This document shows, in pieces, positions 7,654 to 16,756 of a stretch of DNA of 64,000 bases. A model generated the notes under the pieces. That model did not search any database. It was not told where the DNA came from and saw only the letters and a program-made list of their open reading frames with translations. The position numbers and the translations under genes are program-made. The stretch is from Flavobacterium pectinovorum (GTDB taxonomy: Bacteria; Bacteroidota; Bacteroidia; Flavobacteriales; Flavobacteriaceae). The stretch covers positions 141,721-205,720 of the forward strand of contig NZ_RCZH01000012.1 of NCBI RefSeq assembly GCF_006438875.1. The letters run 5' to 3'. How positions within the stretch are numbered: the stretch's first letter is position 1; every line of letters starts with the position of its first letter.

Positions 7654-8025
7654 ATGGAAAATAATAATTTAGGTTCCAAAAAGATAAACGGAACACAGAA
7701 AGATAGTGAAGAATTAAATGGAAAAAACGTTTCGCACGATAAAGTACCGGATACACCAAAACTCAAAAAAGAAGTTGTAACAGATGCCGGTGGAAATAAA
7801 GAAATTGTAGATCGAGCCAGAAACGAAAATGAAAATATTCAAGAAGTTTCAAACGAAATTGATTCCGATAATCCAAATGCAAATCGGGGTGTTTCGACTG
7901 ATGAAGAAGCAAAAAAAACGGTGGAAAACAAAGACAGAAACTCTGATGTGAATCCAAATCGTTATCCAAATTCAAATCCCGATAATCACAAAGACAGAGG
8001 AAATATGAAATTGGATGATGAATGA
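7654..8025 (+). CDS. Hydrophilic, probably disordered protein
   Basis: A 123-residue protein made almost entirely of Asn, Asp, Glu, Lys and Ser, with no hydrophobic core, signal peptide or known domain. The repeated N-P-N and D-x-N-P-N runs suggest an unstructured chain, as in small stress-related hydrophilic proteins, but this is only a compositional inference. It stands alone between divergent small genes and an SDR gene. Another acidic, hydrophilic small protein of similar style lies at 38203-38502. Confidence 0.6.
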   Translation: MENNNLGSKKINGTQKDSEELNGKNVSHDKVPDTPKLKKEVVTDAGGNKEIVDRARNENENIQEVSNEIDSDNPNANRGVSTDEEAKKTVENKDRNSDVNPNRYPNSNPDNHKDRGNMKLDDE

Positions 8026-8185
8026 TTTTCTTTTAAATAATAAATTTTTATCTGATTTTCATCCTTTTTATTGCAAATAACATTTGATTGGCAAACTGCG
8101 TTAATGTTGTTTTAAAACTTGTTTTTAGGCTGGCTGTCCATCAATATCTTCGTAAATTGTAGTTCAAATTTTAAATATTTAAAAA

Positions 8186-8938
8186 ATGGCACTTTTAGAA
8201 AACAAAGTAGCTTTTGTGTCTGGTGGCGGATCAGGAATTGGACGTGCAGTTGCAGAAGCTTACGCTCGAGAAGGAGCAAAAGTAGTACTTTCAGATATTA
8301 ATGTAGAACACGGTGAAGAAACCGTAAAAGTAATTAAGGATAAAGGCGGAGAAGCTTTTTTTGTAAAAGGAGATTCATCAAATGCAAGTGATAATAAACG
8401 TATGGTTGAGGTTACGGTTGCTAAATACGGTCAACTTGATATTGCTTGTAATAACGCAGGAATGGGCGGACCCGCAAAGCCAACTGGTGAATATGAGCCG
8501 GAAGCCTGGGATCGTGTAATTGCATTGAATTTAAGTGGTGTTTTTTATGCCTGTCGCTATCAGTTAGAACAAATGGAAAAAAACGGAGGAGGGAGCATCG
8601 TAAATATTGCCTCAATTCACGGTCAGGTTGCGGCTCCAAATAGTCCGGCATATACAGCTTCGAAACACGGTGTTGTGGGATTGACCAAAAATATTGCTGC
8701 AGAATATGCGTTAAAGAATATTCGTTGTAATGCTGTCGGTCCGGGATATATCGAAACAGCTTTATTGAAAGATCATATGAATGCAAGTGCCATGAATGCG
8801 ATTGCTGCAAAAGCGCCGATGAATCGTTTGGGTACTGCTGAAGAAGTTGCTGAATTGGTAGTGTTTCTAAGCTCTGAAAAATCTTCATTCACAACCGGAA
8901 GTTATATTATTGCCGATGGCGGATATACGGCAATTTAG
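8186..8938 (+). CDS. SDR-family NAD(P)-dependent oxidoreductase
   Basis: A 250-residue classical short-chain dehydrogenase. The cofactor motif is SGGGSGIG near residue 12, followed by the acidic VVLSDIN that favours NAD over NADP, then NNAGMGG, and the catalytic Ser in NIASIHG and Tyr-Lys in YTASK. The C-terminus SSFTTGSYIIADGGY is typical of the glucose-1-dehydrogenase/FabG-like branch. The substrate cannot be told from sequence. It is monocistronic, ending at a strong terminator. Confidence 0.88.
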   Translation: MALLENKVAFVSGGGSGIGRAVAEAYAREGAKVVLSDINVEHGEETVKVIKDKGGEAFFVKGDSSNASDNKRMVEVTVAKYGQLDIACNNAGMGGPAKPTGEYEPEAWDRVIALNLSGVFYACRYQLEQMEKNGGGSIVNIASIHGQVAAPNSPAYTASKHGVVGLTKNIAAEYALKNIRCNAVGPGYIETALLKDHMNASAMNAIAAKAPMNRLGTAEEVAELVVFLSSEKSSFTTGSYIIADGGYTAI

Positions 8939-8957
8939 GTTTTATATTTAAACTAAA

Positions 8958-8998
8958 AAAAAACGGCTGTTTGATAATTTCAAACAGCCGTTTTTTGT
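8958..8998. terminator. Bidirectional intrinsic terminator
   Basis: A perfect 14-bp stem (AAAACGGCTGTTTG with CAAACAGCCGTTTT, 8960-8973 and 8981-8994) with A-run before and T-run after. It lies between the convergent SDR and MepB-like genes and can serve both. Confidence 0.9.
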
Positions 8999-9003
8999 TT
9001 TAT

Positions 9004-9531
9004 TTAGGATTGAAACAATTTGTTAAATGTTTCAAGATCTGCTTTAGGTTTTATTTCGTAAAAATAGCGTAATTGCCATTTCTGTGTTTTTTGAGCTTGC
9101 ACGCTTGTCGTTTCATCCCAAGGCGGATAAACACGTGTCGCTCGTTTGCCTTCTTTAGTTTTTGTAGAGAAGATTCCTTTTTCTAACAAAATGGATTTTG
9201 GAAAAACAAATTGCCCAAACATATTTTCTTTTCTAACGCTAATAATTACAAAATCAAATTCGTCAGAAAAATCAAAAGGCTCAATTATTCCTGATTTATT
9301 ACGCTTCCATAAAGTCACAAACTGACCAGTTTTTATAGGAGTTGTTTTGGCCTCGCGATAACAAATAAGTTTTTTATCTAAGTAAAATTGGTACCCATTA
9401 TACTCTGCACTTTCAGTTATTCCTTCAGGTTCTGAACAATGAAAATCAAAAGAATCATAAACCAATTCTTTGGCTAAATTTAAATCTTTGGAGATAGATT
9501 TTTGATTTACCCAGTGATTTTTAATTATCAT
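9004..9531 (-). CDS. MepB family protein
   Basis: A 175-residue protein matching the MepB family, named after the third gene of the staphylococcal mepRAB locus; its activity is not established. Family features are YNGYQFYLDKKLICYREAKTTPIKTGQFVTLWKR, FDFVIISVRKENMFGQFVFPKS and the C-terminal Y-P-P-W-D segment followed by KTQKWQLRYFYEI. No efflux pump gene is nearby, so a drug-resistance role is not implied here. No signal peptide is seen. Confidence 0.85.
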   Translation of the reverse strand: MIIKNHWVNQKSISKDLNLAKELVYDSFDFHCSEPEGITESAEYNGYQFYLDKKLICYREAKTTPIKTGQFVTLWKRNKSGIIEPFDFSDEFDFVIISVRKENMFGQFVFPKSILLEKGIFSTKTKEGKRATRVYPPWDETTSVQAQKTQKWQLRYFYEIKPKADLETFNKLFQS

Positions 9532-9584
9532 TTTAGAAGATTGACTTAGAAATTATTATTGTTTTTTGGGAAAGGTACTATTTT

Positions 9585-11345
9585 TTAGAAGGAAACATTC
9601 AATCCAAAATTCAATCCCCATTGAAATTGATTAAAAGATTGATTGTTCAATGGATTGAGGTAATAATTTACAGCAGGTTCAGCAAAAACATTTGTCTTTT
9701 TATAAATACGATATTGCAAAGTAGTACTCAGAGTAGAACCATAAACATAATCATTTGCATTTATATTATTACCAATCGAGTTGCCATCAAGTGCTACATT
9801 ATTAGAAATTAGTTTCCCTACAAATCCGCCGGTATTCAAACTGATACTTGCTTTGTTTTTAGTAAATACAGCATATGAAACTTCTAAAGGCATTTCGATA
9901 TATCTAAGACTTTGATCTATATTTCCGCTTTCTAAATTGTCACTTTGAATATCACTTTGTTTTAATGCATTTGAGGTACTGTTTGAAACAAAAACATAAT
10001 TGGAGTTATTTGTTATTCGTGCAGGAGCAATTGATTCGCCAGCAGCATAATAACCTGTTGGACTTAACGAAGCAACATTTTTTGTGTTTATATAAGAAAC
10101 ATTCGCAATGCTCTGACCTAGTTCATTAATCTTAAGACCTGATCCTACAGCCCATTTATTACTGATTTTATATTTTGTTTTTACACCATAGGTACTACCT
10201 TGTTTCGAATCGTTTGCGTAACCCAGGGTTTTGTCATTTTTATTGTTTTGAGAATTGGCGATGCCGGCAAAAACTTCTACAGCCCATTTTTCAGCATTAG
10301 AAACAGATTTGTCTTCTTTGTCTTTTCTAGTTTCCGGCGCTGCAGCTGCAATATCTTTTTCCAGATTTTGAAGCTCTGCTAATTGTACCGAATCTATTTT
10401 GCTTGATGAATTGTTTGCTTTTGAATCGCTTTTTTCATTGCTGGCAATAAGATCTTTTTTAGAATAATCTATTGTTCCGCTCTTTTGAGTTTCCCTTTTT
10501 TGAATTTCTCTGCTATTATTTGCTGCATTTTGATTGCTATTAAAAGCAGGGTTTGACGAATAAAAAGCAATGTTGTTGCTGTTTTTTGTGCTTGTTTTAT
10601 CTTCAAAAATAGATTTTGACAATTGATTTTTTGAGTTTGAATTAAATCCATTTGTTTTGGCTGAATTAAACGTTTTCTCCGTAAGAATCTTATCTGTAGC
10701 AGTTTTTTTATTATTTGGAAGCTGGTATTTAGAAACAGAATTAAAAGAATCTCCTTTTCCTGTTACATAGGTTTGTTCCGCTACAGCTTGATTTGTATTT
10801 CTTTTTTCAATATTTGATTTAGGATGTTTACTATTGTTTTTTGCCCTATTTTCAGAATCAGCTTGAGCCAATGCTGTTTCTTGTTTTTGAACCTTAGTAA
10901 TTAATGGATTGATTGCTTTTTTTGATGATGATGAATCTCCTTCAGTTGTATGTGATTTTTCTTCGACTTGATTTTCTTCTACCAGATTTCCTTTGACTTG
11001 ATTTTTTTCAATGTCAGTTGAAACCGTATTATTTTCGGGAGCTGATATTGTGGTATTATTTACGTCATTTTTACTCTTCCCATTTTTCTCTTCTATAACG
11101 ACTTTATTGTTTTCTGAGGCACCATTACTTAAGTTTTTGATTCCTGAATCAGAAGTAAAATGTAAAACAGAAGGAAGCAGCAAACCTAATAATAGGCATG
11201 CAGCAGCCGACCACCAAAGAATAGCTCTTTTTTTCTTTTTAGGCTGATCTAGTTTTTCTTCAATTTGGCCCCATAATTCAGGAGGCGGAACACTTGAAAA
11301 GTCTTCCATTGATGAAAAAATATCTTCTATGTTTTGTTTTTTCAT
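9585..11345 (-). CDS. Anti-sigma-like protein with C-terminal beta-barrel domain
   Basis: A 586-residue protein overlapping the ECF sigma gene by 4 nt. Residues 1-40 are a short cytoplasmic region with VPPPELWGQIEEKL, the pattern seen at the N-terminus of many Bacteroidota anti-sigma proteins. A single membrane helix follows (about 42-62). A long Asn/Ser/Lys/Thr-rich linker (about 65-345) leads to a C-terminal domain of about 230 residues with alternating strands (WAVEVFAGIANSQ, YGVKTKYKISNKWAVGSGL) ending WGLNFGLNVSF, as in outer-membrane barrel domains. If both ends insert, one chain would join inner and outer membranes. The role as anti-sigma factor is inferred from the gene pair. Confidence 0.75.
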   Translation of the reverse strand: MKKQNIEDIFSSMEDFSSVPPPELWGQIEEKLDQPKKKKRAILWWSAAACLLLGLLLPSVLHFTSDSGIKNLSNGASENNKVVIEEKNGKSKNDVNNTTISAPENNTVSTDIEKNQVKGNLVEENQVEEKSHTTEGDSSSSKKAINPLITKVQKQETALAQADSENRAKNNSKHPKSNIEKRNTNQAVAEQTYVTGKGDSFNSVSKYQLPNNKKTATDKILTEKTFNSAKTNGFNSNSKNQLSKSIFEDKTSTKNSNNIAFYSSNPAFNSNQNAANNSREIQKRETQKSGTIDYSKKDLIASNEKSDSKANNSSSKIDSVQLAELQNLEKDIAAAAPETRKDKEDKSVSNAEKWAVEVFAGIANSQNNKNDKTLGYANDSKQGSTYGVKTKYKISNKWAVGSGLKINELGQSIANVSYINTKNVASLSPTGYYAAGESIAPARITNNSNYVFVSNSTSNALKQSDIQSDNLESGNIDQSLRYIEMPLEVSYAVFTKNKASISLNTGGFVGKLISNNVALDGNSIGNNINANDYVYGSTLSTTLQYRIYKKTNVFAEPAVNYYLNPLNNQSFNQFQWGLNFGLNVSF

Positions 11346-11893
11346 GCTATTTTAAAATTTTTTATGCTCAAAATTCTTTTCTGCAAAATGTGCTTGGCTC
11401 TATTTAAATTTGATTTTGATGTTCCTTCAGAGATCTTCAATAATTCAGCGATTTCTTTGTGTTTCATTTTTTCGAAAACATACAAGTTAAAAACTGTCCT
11501 GTATTGATCTGGTAAATCCCGAATATATTCCAATAATTTTTCTTGTTCAATTGGGATAGCTTCTAGTTCTTCCTCTTCGACAAAATCTGTATCAGGGTCA
11601 AAAACATCCAGAAAGAAGCTTTCTTTTTTCTTTTTGTTTAAAGTCTCAATCAATTTATTAATGAAAATACGTTTTAACCAGCCTTCAAAACTTCCTTCAA
11701 ATTTATATTGACCAATTTTCTGAAAAACAATTACGAATGCTTCCTGAAATACATCTTTAGCATCGTCTTCGTTTTTCATATACTTCAGGCAAATACCATA
11801 TAAAACAGGAGAGAACAACTGATAAATTTTCAGTTGTCCTTCTCTGTCATTTTTTATGCAAAGCTTGATATATTTTTCTAAATCGTCTTTCAA
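11342..11893 (-). CDS. ECF-family RNA polymerase sigma factor
   Basis: A 183-residue sigma-70 family protein with sigma2 (LYGICLKYMKNEDDAKDVFQEAF) and sigma4 (PDQYRTVFNLYVFEKMKHKEIAELL then EGTSKSNLNRAK) regions and no sigma3 or N-terminal extension, so it is of the ECF type. The acidic linker between the regions (DPDTDFVEEEELEAIP) is typical of Bacteroidota ECF factors. It is the first gene of a two-gene operon with its likely membrane-bound regulator, whose start overlaps its stop by 4 nt. Target genes are unknown. Confidence 0.9.
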   Translation of the reverse strand: MKDDLEKYIKLCIKNDREGQLKIYQLFSPVLYGICLKYMKNEDDAKDVFQEAFVIVFQKIGQYKFEGSFEGWLKRIFINKLIETLNKKKKESFFLDVFDPDTDFVEEEELEAIPIEQEKLLEYIRDLPDQYRTVFNLYVFEKMKHKEIAELLKISEGTSKSNLNRAKHILQKRILSIKNFKIA

Positions 11894-11915
11894 GAAGTGG
11901 TTAATTTTGGTTTTG

Positions 11916-11923
11916 CAAAAATA
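11916..11923 (-). promoter_or_regulatory. -7 box TATTTTTG of the ECF sigma operon
   Basis: A perfect TAnnTTTG on the minus strand, 22 nt upstream of the sigma gene ATG at 11893. No clear -33 TTG is visible. Confidence 0.5.
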
Positions 11924-11927
11924 GTTT

Positions 11928-12044
11928 TTATAAGCATATAAAACTATCTTTTATAATAGTATGAGTGGCGTCTTGATTATTTTTTACGATTGTTAGGTTT
12001 TGATTTTCAGGTGTTTCTGTTTTGTAAGTCTTGCCTTCAAAGCT
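11928..12044 (-). pseudogene. Possible C-terminal coding remnant
   Basis: An open stretch of 38 codons without a start reads like natural protein (FEGKTYKTETPENQNLTIVK, then a hydrophilic tail ending in a stop). It is bounded upstream by a stop. It could be the last trace of a decayed gene between the sigma operon and the lipoprotein gene. Chance is not excluded. Confidence 0.25.
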
Positions 12045-12102
12045 AATTTAACTCCTGTTTTGACGAATCAAAAACACCAAAATCTCTTTTTTCAGAATTT
12101 GA

Positions 12103-12984
12103 TTATTTCAGGCTAGTGATTTTATCCTTTATTAATTTTTTGAAAAGTTTAATTTCAGACCCTTGATCATCAGTGTCATTATTGTCAATATAAATTCTCG
12201 TAATTTTTAAACCTTTTCGAAGTTCAAAATATACGCCACCCTGACCAGCTGAATCTGGAGTACCGTATGTTTTTGTTTGCCCTTGGTTGTTTAAAATTTC
12301 AGAAGGAACACTTGATAATAATGAAGCATAATCACCTCTCTTAGTTGTCGCAGTGTATTTGTATTGGTTAAAATCATAACCTCCCGAAACAACATTTTGA
12401 AACTTTAGAATACTATAATCATTTATTTGAAAGAAGTTTTGACAATCAGCTCCGGTACATTGTGCTTTATAGGTACCAATAATAATATTGTCTGGATTTT
12501 CGGTAGCTTTAATAAAGATGATTGGTTTTGAAGTTTTAGTAATCAAAACAAAATCTGACGGATAAGTTGACGCTGGAGATGTTGTTTCACCAGGTAACGG
12601 TGATTTTTCATAATAGCTCACAACCATCTGACATTTGTTTTCTACTATATTAGTAATTTTAATAGTATAGCCACTTGTAGGTTTTATTCCTGAGAAAACT
12701 CCAACTAAAAAGTTTTTAGTAAAATCTATAGTAGGGTCACTTGAGTTAGGACATGAGTTTGCATTTTTCTTAAAATACTTATCCATGTTTTCCTGCGAAC
12801 TTGCGATAAGTGCCGCTGGAGTAGTTTGGTTTGTTATCATGCTATAGTTGCAGTAAAGAGGATATCCTGTAAACGAAACATCAGCATAAGTTCCGCAATC
12901 TATATTTGTATTGTCATCATTACTAAGGGAGCAGCCGCTAAATCCAAAAGCTATAAATAAGCTCAACATTAATTTTTTCATCAT
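12103..12984 (-). CDS. Predicted lipoprotein of unknown function
   Basis: A 293-residue protein with a lipoprotein signal (MMKKLMLSLFIAFGFSGC, lipobox FSGC) followed by SLSNDDN. An Asp-rich run after the Cys is often associated with surface export in Bacteroidota, though the match is loose. The body contains eight or so Cys residues, among them a C-T-G-A-D-C pair, and a C-terminal region GQGGVYFELRKGLKITRIYIDN. No domain was recognised. A second Met two codons on is an equally good start. Confidence 0.7.
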   Translation of the reverse strand: MMKKLMLSLFIAFGFSGCSLSNDDNTNIDCGTYADVSFTGYPLYCNYSMITNQTTPAALIASSQENMDKYFKKNANSCPNSSDPTIDFTKNFLVGVFSGIKPTSGYTIKITNIVENKCQMVVSYYEKSPLPGETTSPASTYPSDFVLITKTSKPIIFIKATENPDNIIIGTYKAQCTGADCQNFFQINDYSILKFQNVVSGGYDFNQYKYTATTKRGDYASLLSSVPSEILNNQGQTKTYGTPDSAGQGGVYFELRKGLKITRIYIDNNDTDDQGSEIKLFKKLIKDKITSLK

Positions 12985-13173
12985 TATTTTGTATTAGGTT
13001 ATAATTCACAGATAAGCTTCTATTGAAAAGGTTGCGTTAAAAAGAATATTTTTTTTTCTTTATTTTTTTAAAGCCCAAGTGATTTATAATCAGTATGAAT
13101 CAATAAAATTTTAGTTTTAAAAATTAAGTACTACGTATTATTGCTTACTTTTACTTTAAAAATAAACTTAAGT

Positions 13174-14547
13174 ATGTTTGATTTTCTTCCGCTTTTATTG
13201 GCCTTTGTCATTGCATTATTCCTTGGGATTTATTTAGGAAAATTGCTGTTTTCTGCCAGAGCCCAATCCGAAAAGGTAAGTTTAGAAGAGCGATTAAATG
13301 CAAATGCAAATCAAATGCAGTTGCAAAAAGAACAGTTTGAGAACGAAAGAAATAACTTTCAGAAGCAGTTTCAATTAGCGAACTTAGAGAAAGAAAATAT
13401 TAGGACAGAAAAAGACAGTTTAGCGATTCAGCTTTCTAAAAAAGAAGTTGATTTTGAAAACTTATGGGAACGTCATAAAGAACAAAAAAACGAAATCACA
13501 GAACTTCAGGAAAAATTCACCAAAGAATTTGAAAATTTAGCTAATAAAATTCTCGAAGAAAAGTCGGCGAAATTTACGGAACAAAATAGCGAAAACATGA
13601 AGAATATCTTGTTGCCACTTCAGGATAAAATTCAGGGTTTTGAGCAAAAAGTAGAACAAACTCACAAAGAAAGTATTGATTATCATGCCGCTTTACGTCA
13701 GCAGATTGTTGGTTTGAGCGAGATGAATGCCCAAATGAGCAAAGAAACCCTAAATTTAACCAAAGCCTTGAAAGGTGACAGTAAAATGCAGGGAAATTGG
13801 GGCGAACTGGTTTTGGAACGTGTTTTAGAAAAATCAGGTTTAGAAAAAGGACGTGAATACGAAGTTCAGCAAAGCTTTACGAATACCGAAGGAAACAGAG
13901 TGCTTCCCGATGTTGTAATTAATTTACCTGACGGTAAAAAGATGATTGTAGATTCTAAAGTTTCTCTGGTTGCTTATGAAAGATGGATTAATGAGGAATC
14001 AGAAATTCTTAAGATCGATTTTCTAAAAGAACACGTAAACTCCATTAAAAGGCATGTGGAGCAACTTGGGAATAAAAATTATCATGATTTGTACCAAATC
14101 GAAAGCCCGGATTTTGTTTTACTTTTTATTCCAATTGAACCCGCTTTTGCCATCGCTTTAAATGAGGATTCTACCTTATATAATAAAGCATTTGATCGTA
14201 ATATCGTGATTGTGACTCCAACTACATTGTTAGCTACTTTGCGAACGATTGACAGTATGTGGGCGAATCAAAAACAACAAGAAAATGCTTTTGAAATTGC
14301 CAGACAAGCCGGAGCATTGTATGATAAATTTGAAGGCTTTGTGGGTGATTTGGTAAGAATTGGAAATAAAATAAAAGATACTAAAACCGAATATGAAAAT
14401 GCCATGAATAAATTGGTTGATGGTAGAGGAAATTTGATTTCGAGTGTAGAAAAATTAAAGAAAATGGGAGCAAAGGCAAAAAAAGCGCTTCCGGAAAATA
14501 TTATTGCAAGAGCTTCAAATTCAGATGAAAATCAATCTTTAAACTAA
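13174..14547 (+). CDS. rmuC: DNA recombination protein RmuC
   Basis: A 457-residue RmuC-family protein. An N-terminal membrane helix (FLPLLLAFVIALFLGIYLG) is followed by a long coiled coil (about 30-180), then the conserved domain with GNWGELVLERVLEKSGLEKG, the nuclease-fold-like VLPDVVINLPDGKKMIVDSKVSL, and DFVLLFIPIEPAF. RmuC limits rearrangements at inverted repeats in E. coli; the biochemical activity is unsettled. An in-frame TTG at 13141 would add 11 residues, but the ATG at 13174 puts the membrane helix at the usual place. It leads a run of four genes on the plus strand. Confidence 0.9.
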   Translation: MFDFLPLLLAFVIALFLGIYLGKLLFSARAQSEKVSLEERLNANANQMQLQKEQFENERNNFQKQFQLANLEKENIRTEKDSLAIQLSKKEVDFENLWERHKEQKNEITELQEKFTKEFENLANKILEEKSAKFTEQNSENMKNILLPLQDKIQGFEQKVEQTHKESIDYHAALRQQIVGLSEMNAQMSKETLNLTKALKGDSKMQGNWGELVLERVLEKSGLEKGREYEVQQSFTNTEGNRVLPDVVINLPDGKKMIVDSKVSLVAYERWINEESEILKIDFLKEHVNSIKRHVEQLGNKNYHDLYQIESPDFVLLFIPIEPAFAIALNEDSTLYNKAFDRNIVIVTPTTLLATLRTIDSMWANQKQQENAFEIARQAGALYDKFEGFVGDLVRIGNKIKDTKTEYENAMNKLVDGRGNLISSVEKLKKMGAKAKKALPENIIARASNSDENQSLN

Positions 14548-14552
14548 GATTT

Positions 14553-14918
14553 ATGAAAAGAATTTTAATAATAATTGCCGCAGTTTGTGTCCTGATTGTT
14601 GCCATTTATTTTGCCTTTATCTATTATGTTCCTTATAGTGAAGGATATCGCTCAGGCGAATTAATAAGGATGAGTCATAAAGGCGTACTAATGAAAACCT
14701 GGGAAGGAGAACTAAGCCAAGGTGTTTCCGGTTCGCAAATATTTAGGTTCTCGGTTTTAGACAGTGACAAAGAAGTAATAGATCAATTGAATACATTGGA
14801 AGGGCAATATGTAAAATTGACTTACGTTGAACGATATAAAACATTTAGCTGGTGGGGAGATTCTCATTTTTTCATCACAGCCGTTCGAAAAGAAACTTCC
14901 CCATTTAAATACAAATAA
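14553..14918 (+). CDS. Membrane-anchored small protein
   Basis: A 121-residue protein with one N-terminal membrane helix (ILIIIAAVCVLIVAIYFAFIYY) and a soluble domain with GELIRMSHKGVLMKTWEGELSQG, GQYVKLTYVERYKTFSWWGDS. Homologues in flavobacteria have, as I recall, been mislabelled 6-phosphogluconate dehydrogenase; nothing in this sequence supports that enzyme. It starts 5 nt after rmuC and ends 6 nt before the thioesterase gene, so it is in the same operon. Function is unknown. Confidence 0.75.
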   Translation: MKRILIIIAAVCVLIVAIYFAFIYYVPYSEGYRSGELIRMSHKGVLMKTWEGELSQGVSGSQIFRFSVLDSDKEVIDQLNTLEGQYVKLTYVERYKTFSWWGDSHFFITAVRKETSPFKYK

Positions 14919-14924
14919 ACAATT

Positions 14925-15473
14925 ATGACCGCAGATTTCAAACCCGTTTCCTCATCAAAAATTAGTATTTCAGAATTAATGCTGCCTTCGCACACCAATT
15001 TTAGTGGTAAAATTCACGGAGGTTATATTTTACAATTGTTAGATCAGATTGCTTTTGCATCGGCCTCAAAATTTAGCGGCAATTATTGTGTAACAGCTTC
15101 TGTTGATACCGTAAACTTTTTGAAACCTATCGAAGTTGGCGAATTGGTTACTATGAAAGCTTCTGTAAATTATGTGGGAAGAAGTTCTATGATTGTGGGT
15201 ATTCGTGTTGAAGCCGAAAATATTCAAACCGGAGCGGTGAAACATTGTAATTCTTCTTATTTTACAATGGTAGCCAAAGATAAAGATGGAAAAAGCGTAC
15301 AGGTTCCGGGATTAATTTTGTCTAATCTGGAAGAGGTGAGACGTTTTAGAAAAGCCATTATACACATTGATTTAAAGAAAGAAGTTGACGAACGCGAAAA
15401 AATGGCAAAGGTCAATTCAATCGAAGATTTAGCGAGTTTAGACAAATACAATGTGTTATTAGAAATTAGCTAG
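14925..15473 (+). CDS. Acyl-CoA thioesterase, hotdog fold
   Basis: A 182-residue hotdog-fold hydrolase of the YciA/BACH type that cleaves acyl-CoA thioesters. Key parts are HTNFSGKIHGGYILQLLDQIA, with the catalytic-site Asn and Asp region, and VDTVNFLKPIEVGELVTMKA. Length suits a single hotdog domain with a short helical tail. It follows the small membrane protein by 6 nt and precedes a VOC protein by 19 nt. Confidence 0.88.
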   Translation: MTADFKPVSSSKISISELMLPSHTNFSGKIHGGYILQLLDQIAFASASKFSGNYCVTASVDTVNFLKPIEVGELVTMKASVNYVGRSSMIVGIRVEAENIQTGAVKHCNSSYFTMVAKDKDGKSVQVPGLILSNLEEVRRFRKAIIHIDLKKEVDEREKMAKVNSIEDLASLDKYNVLLEIS

Positions 15474-15492
15474 AATAATAAATTAAAGGAAA

Positions 15493-15888
15493 ATGGTAAA
15501 ATTTGGATATACAATTCTATATGTAGAAGATGTGGAGAAATCGATTGTGTTTTATGAAAATGCATTTGGTTTTTCCAGAAAATTTATAGCACCCGGAAAT
15601 GATTATGGTGAATTAAGTACAGGTGAAACAACAATTTCGTTTGCATCAAAATCATTAGCAAAACAAAACTTAAAAGAAGGTTTCCTCGAAAGCAAGATCG
15701 AAGAAAAGCCTTTTGCAATTGAAATAGGTTTTATAACTGATAATGTGGAAGAATTGGTAGAAAAGTCAATCTCTTTTGGAGCAATTCCAGTAACACAACC
15801 AACGCAAAAACCGTGGGGACAAATTGTAGCTTATGTGCGCGATCCGGATGGTTTTTTAATCGAGATTTGTACAGAAGTGCAAGGATAG
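15493..15888 (+). CDS. VOC-family (glyoxalase/bleomycin-resistance fold) protein
   Basis: A 131-residue vicinal-oxygen-chelate protein: two beta-alpha-beta-beta-beta units, GYTILYVEDVEKSIVFYENAFGF in the first and the metal-ligand-type end VAYVRDPDGFLIEICTEVQG in the second. The substrate is unknown; the fold covers glyoxalases, dioxygenases and resistance proteins. It closes the rmuC gene run and is followed by two hairpins. Confidence 0.85.
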   Translation: MVKFGYTILYVEDVEKSIVFYENAFGFSRKFIAPGNDYGELSTGETTISFASKSLAKQNLKEGFLESKIEEKPFAIEIGFITDNVEELVEKSISFGAIPVTQPTQKPWGQIVAYVRDPDGFLIEICTEVQG

Positions 15889-15895
15889 TTTATTA

Positions 15896-15938
15896 CTCCG
15901 CAATTATAAATATTGTATTAATATCTATAATTACGGAG
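15896..15938. terminator. Long imperfect hairpin after the VOC gene
   Basis: CTCCGCAATTATAAATATT pairs with AATATCTATAATTACGGAG with two mismatches. No T-run follows, so it may be an RNA processing or stability element instead of a classical terminator. Confidence 0.45.
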
Positions 15939-15942
15939 CAAC

Positions 15943-15965
15943 ATTTGTAAAACCCTTTTACAAAT
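15943..15965. terminator. Second hairpin, 10-bp perfect stem
   Basis: ATTTGTAAAA, loop CCC, TTTTACAAAT. It follows the previous hairpin by 4 nt and lacks a T-run on the plus strand. The rest of the gap to 16184 holds no evident gene. Confidence 0.4.
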
Positions 15966-16183
15966 CCCAAATCCCATTTTGTGTCCTAAAACATTTCACA
16001 AATATTTAGCATAAATAGGCAACCGTATTCCTTAAAATTTCGTAACTTTAAGTATGACCATTGAGTTACTGTTTTTCACGGAGTACTGCCATTCTGTTTT
16101 TTTATATTATTGTATTAAGTCCAGTTTTTTCTCTTCTTAAAATAAAAAAAAGGAATGACATAATTGTTTAATTATTAACGATT

Positions 16184-16753
16184 ATGAAAAAAACTACTTT
16201 ACTTATTTTGCTATTTACTGCTTATTCCGTTATTGCACAGGATAAATTCTTTACAAATACAGGAACGATAAATTTTGAAGCATCCGTTCCATTTTTTGAA
16301 GAAGTAAAAGCCGTAAACAGACAGGTTGCAATTGTATTGGAACCTAAAACAAGTACATTTATTTGTACTGTTATTGTCAAAGATTTTCGTTTTAAATTAG
16401 ACCTTATGCAGGAGCATTTTAATGAAAATTATTTGGAGAGCCATCGATATCCTAAAGCTGTTTTTAAAGGTAAAATTCAAAAATTTGATTTAAAAGATGT
16501 TACCGAAATTGAAAAAGAATATCAAATAAAAGGGAAACTTATACTGCACGGAAAAACCAGAGAAGTCATCGTTAATGCTTTGATTAAAAAATTGGGTGAC
16601 GGAATCCAAATAATATCTGATTTTCCTATTTTGGTAACTGATTTCAATATTGAAATTCCAAATAGAATAGCGGATAAAATTTCACAAACAGCAAACACAG
16701 AATTAATAGGAGTAGTTCGATCTGGCGATTCTATGTATTTAACTTTAAAATAA
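16184..16753 (+). CDS. YceI-family periplasmic protein
   Basis: A 189-residue protein with a cleavable signal peptide (MKKTTLLILLFTAYSVIAQ). The YceI lipocalin-like barrel is recognisable by FEASVPFFEEVKAVNRQ, DLMQEHFNENYLESHRYPKAVFKGKI and the strand GKLILHGKTREVIVNA. Family members bind isoprenoid-type lipids in known structures; the ligand here is not known. It is convergent with the epimerase gene, whose stop lies 3 nt away. Confidence 0.88.
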   Translation: MKKTTLLILLFTAYSVIAQDKFFTNTGTINFEASVPFFEEVKAVNRQVAIVLEPKTSTFICTVIVKDFRFKLDLMQEHFNENYLESHRYPKAVFKGKIQKFDLKDVTEIEKEYQIKGKLILHGKTREVIVNALIKKLGDGIQIISDFPILVTDFNIEIPNRIADKISQTANTELIGVVRSGDSMYLTLK

Positions 16754-16756
16754 AAT

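Noticed and set aside
9004..9531. Drug-efflux locus suggested by the MepB name
   Set aside because: No MATE pump or MarR regulator gene is adjacent, so the name reflects only family membership.
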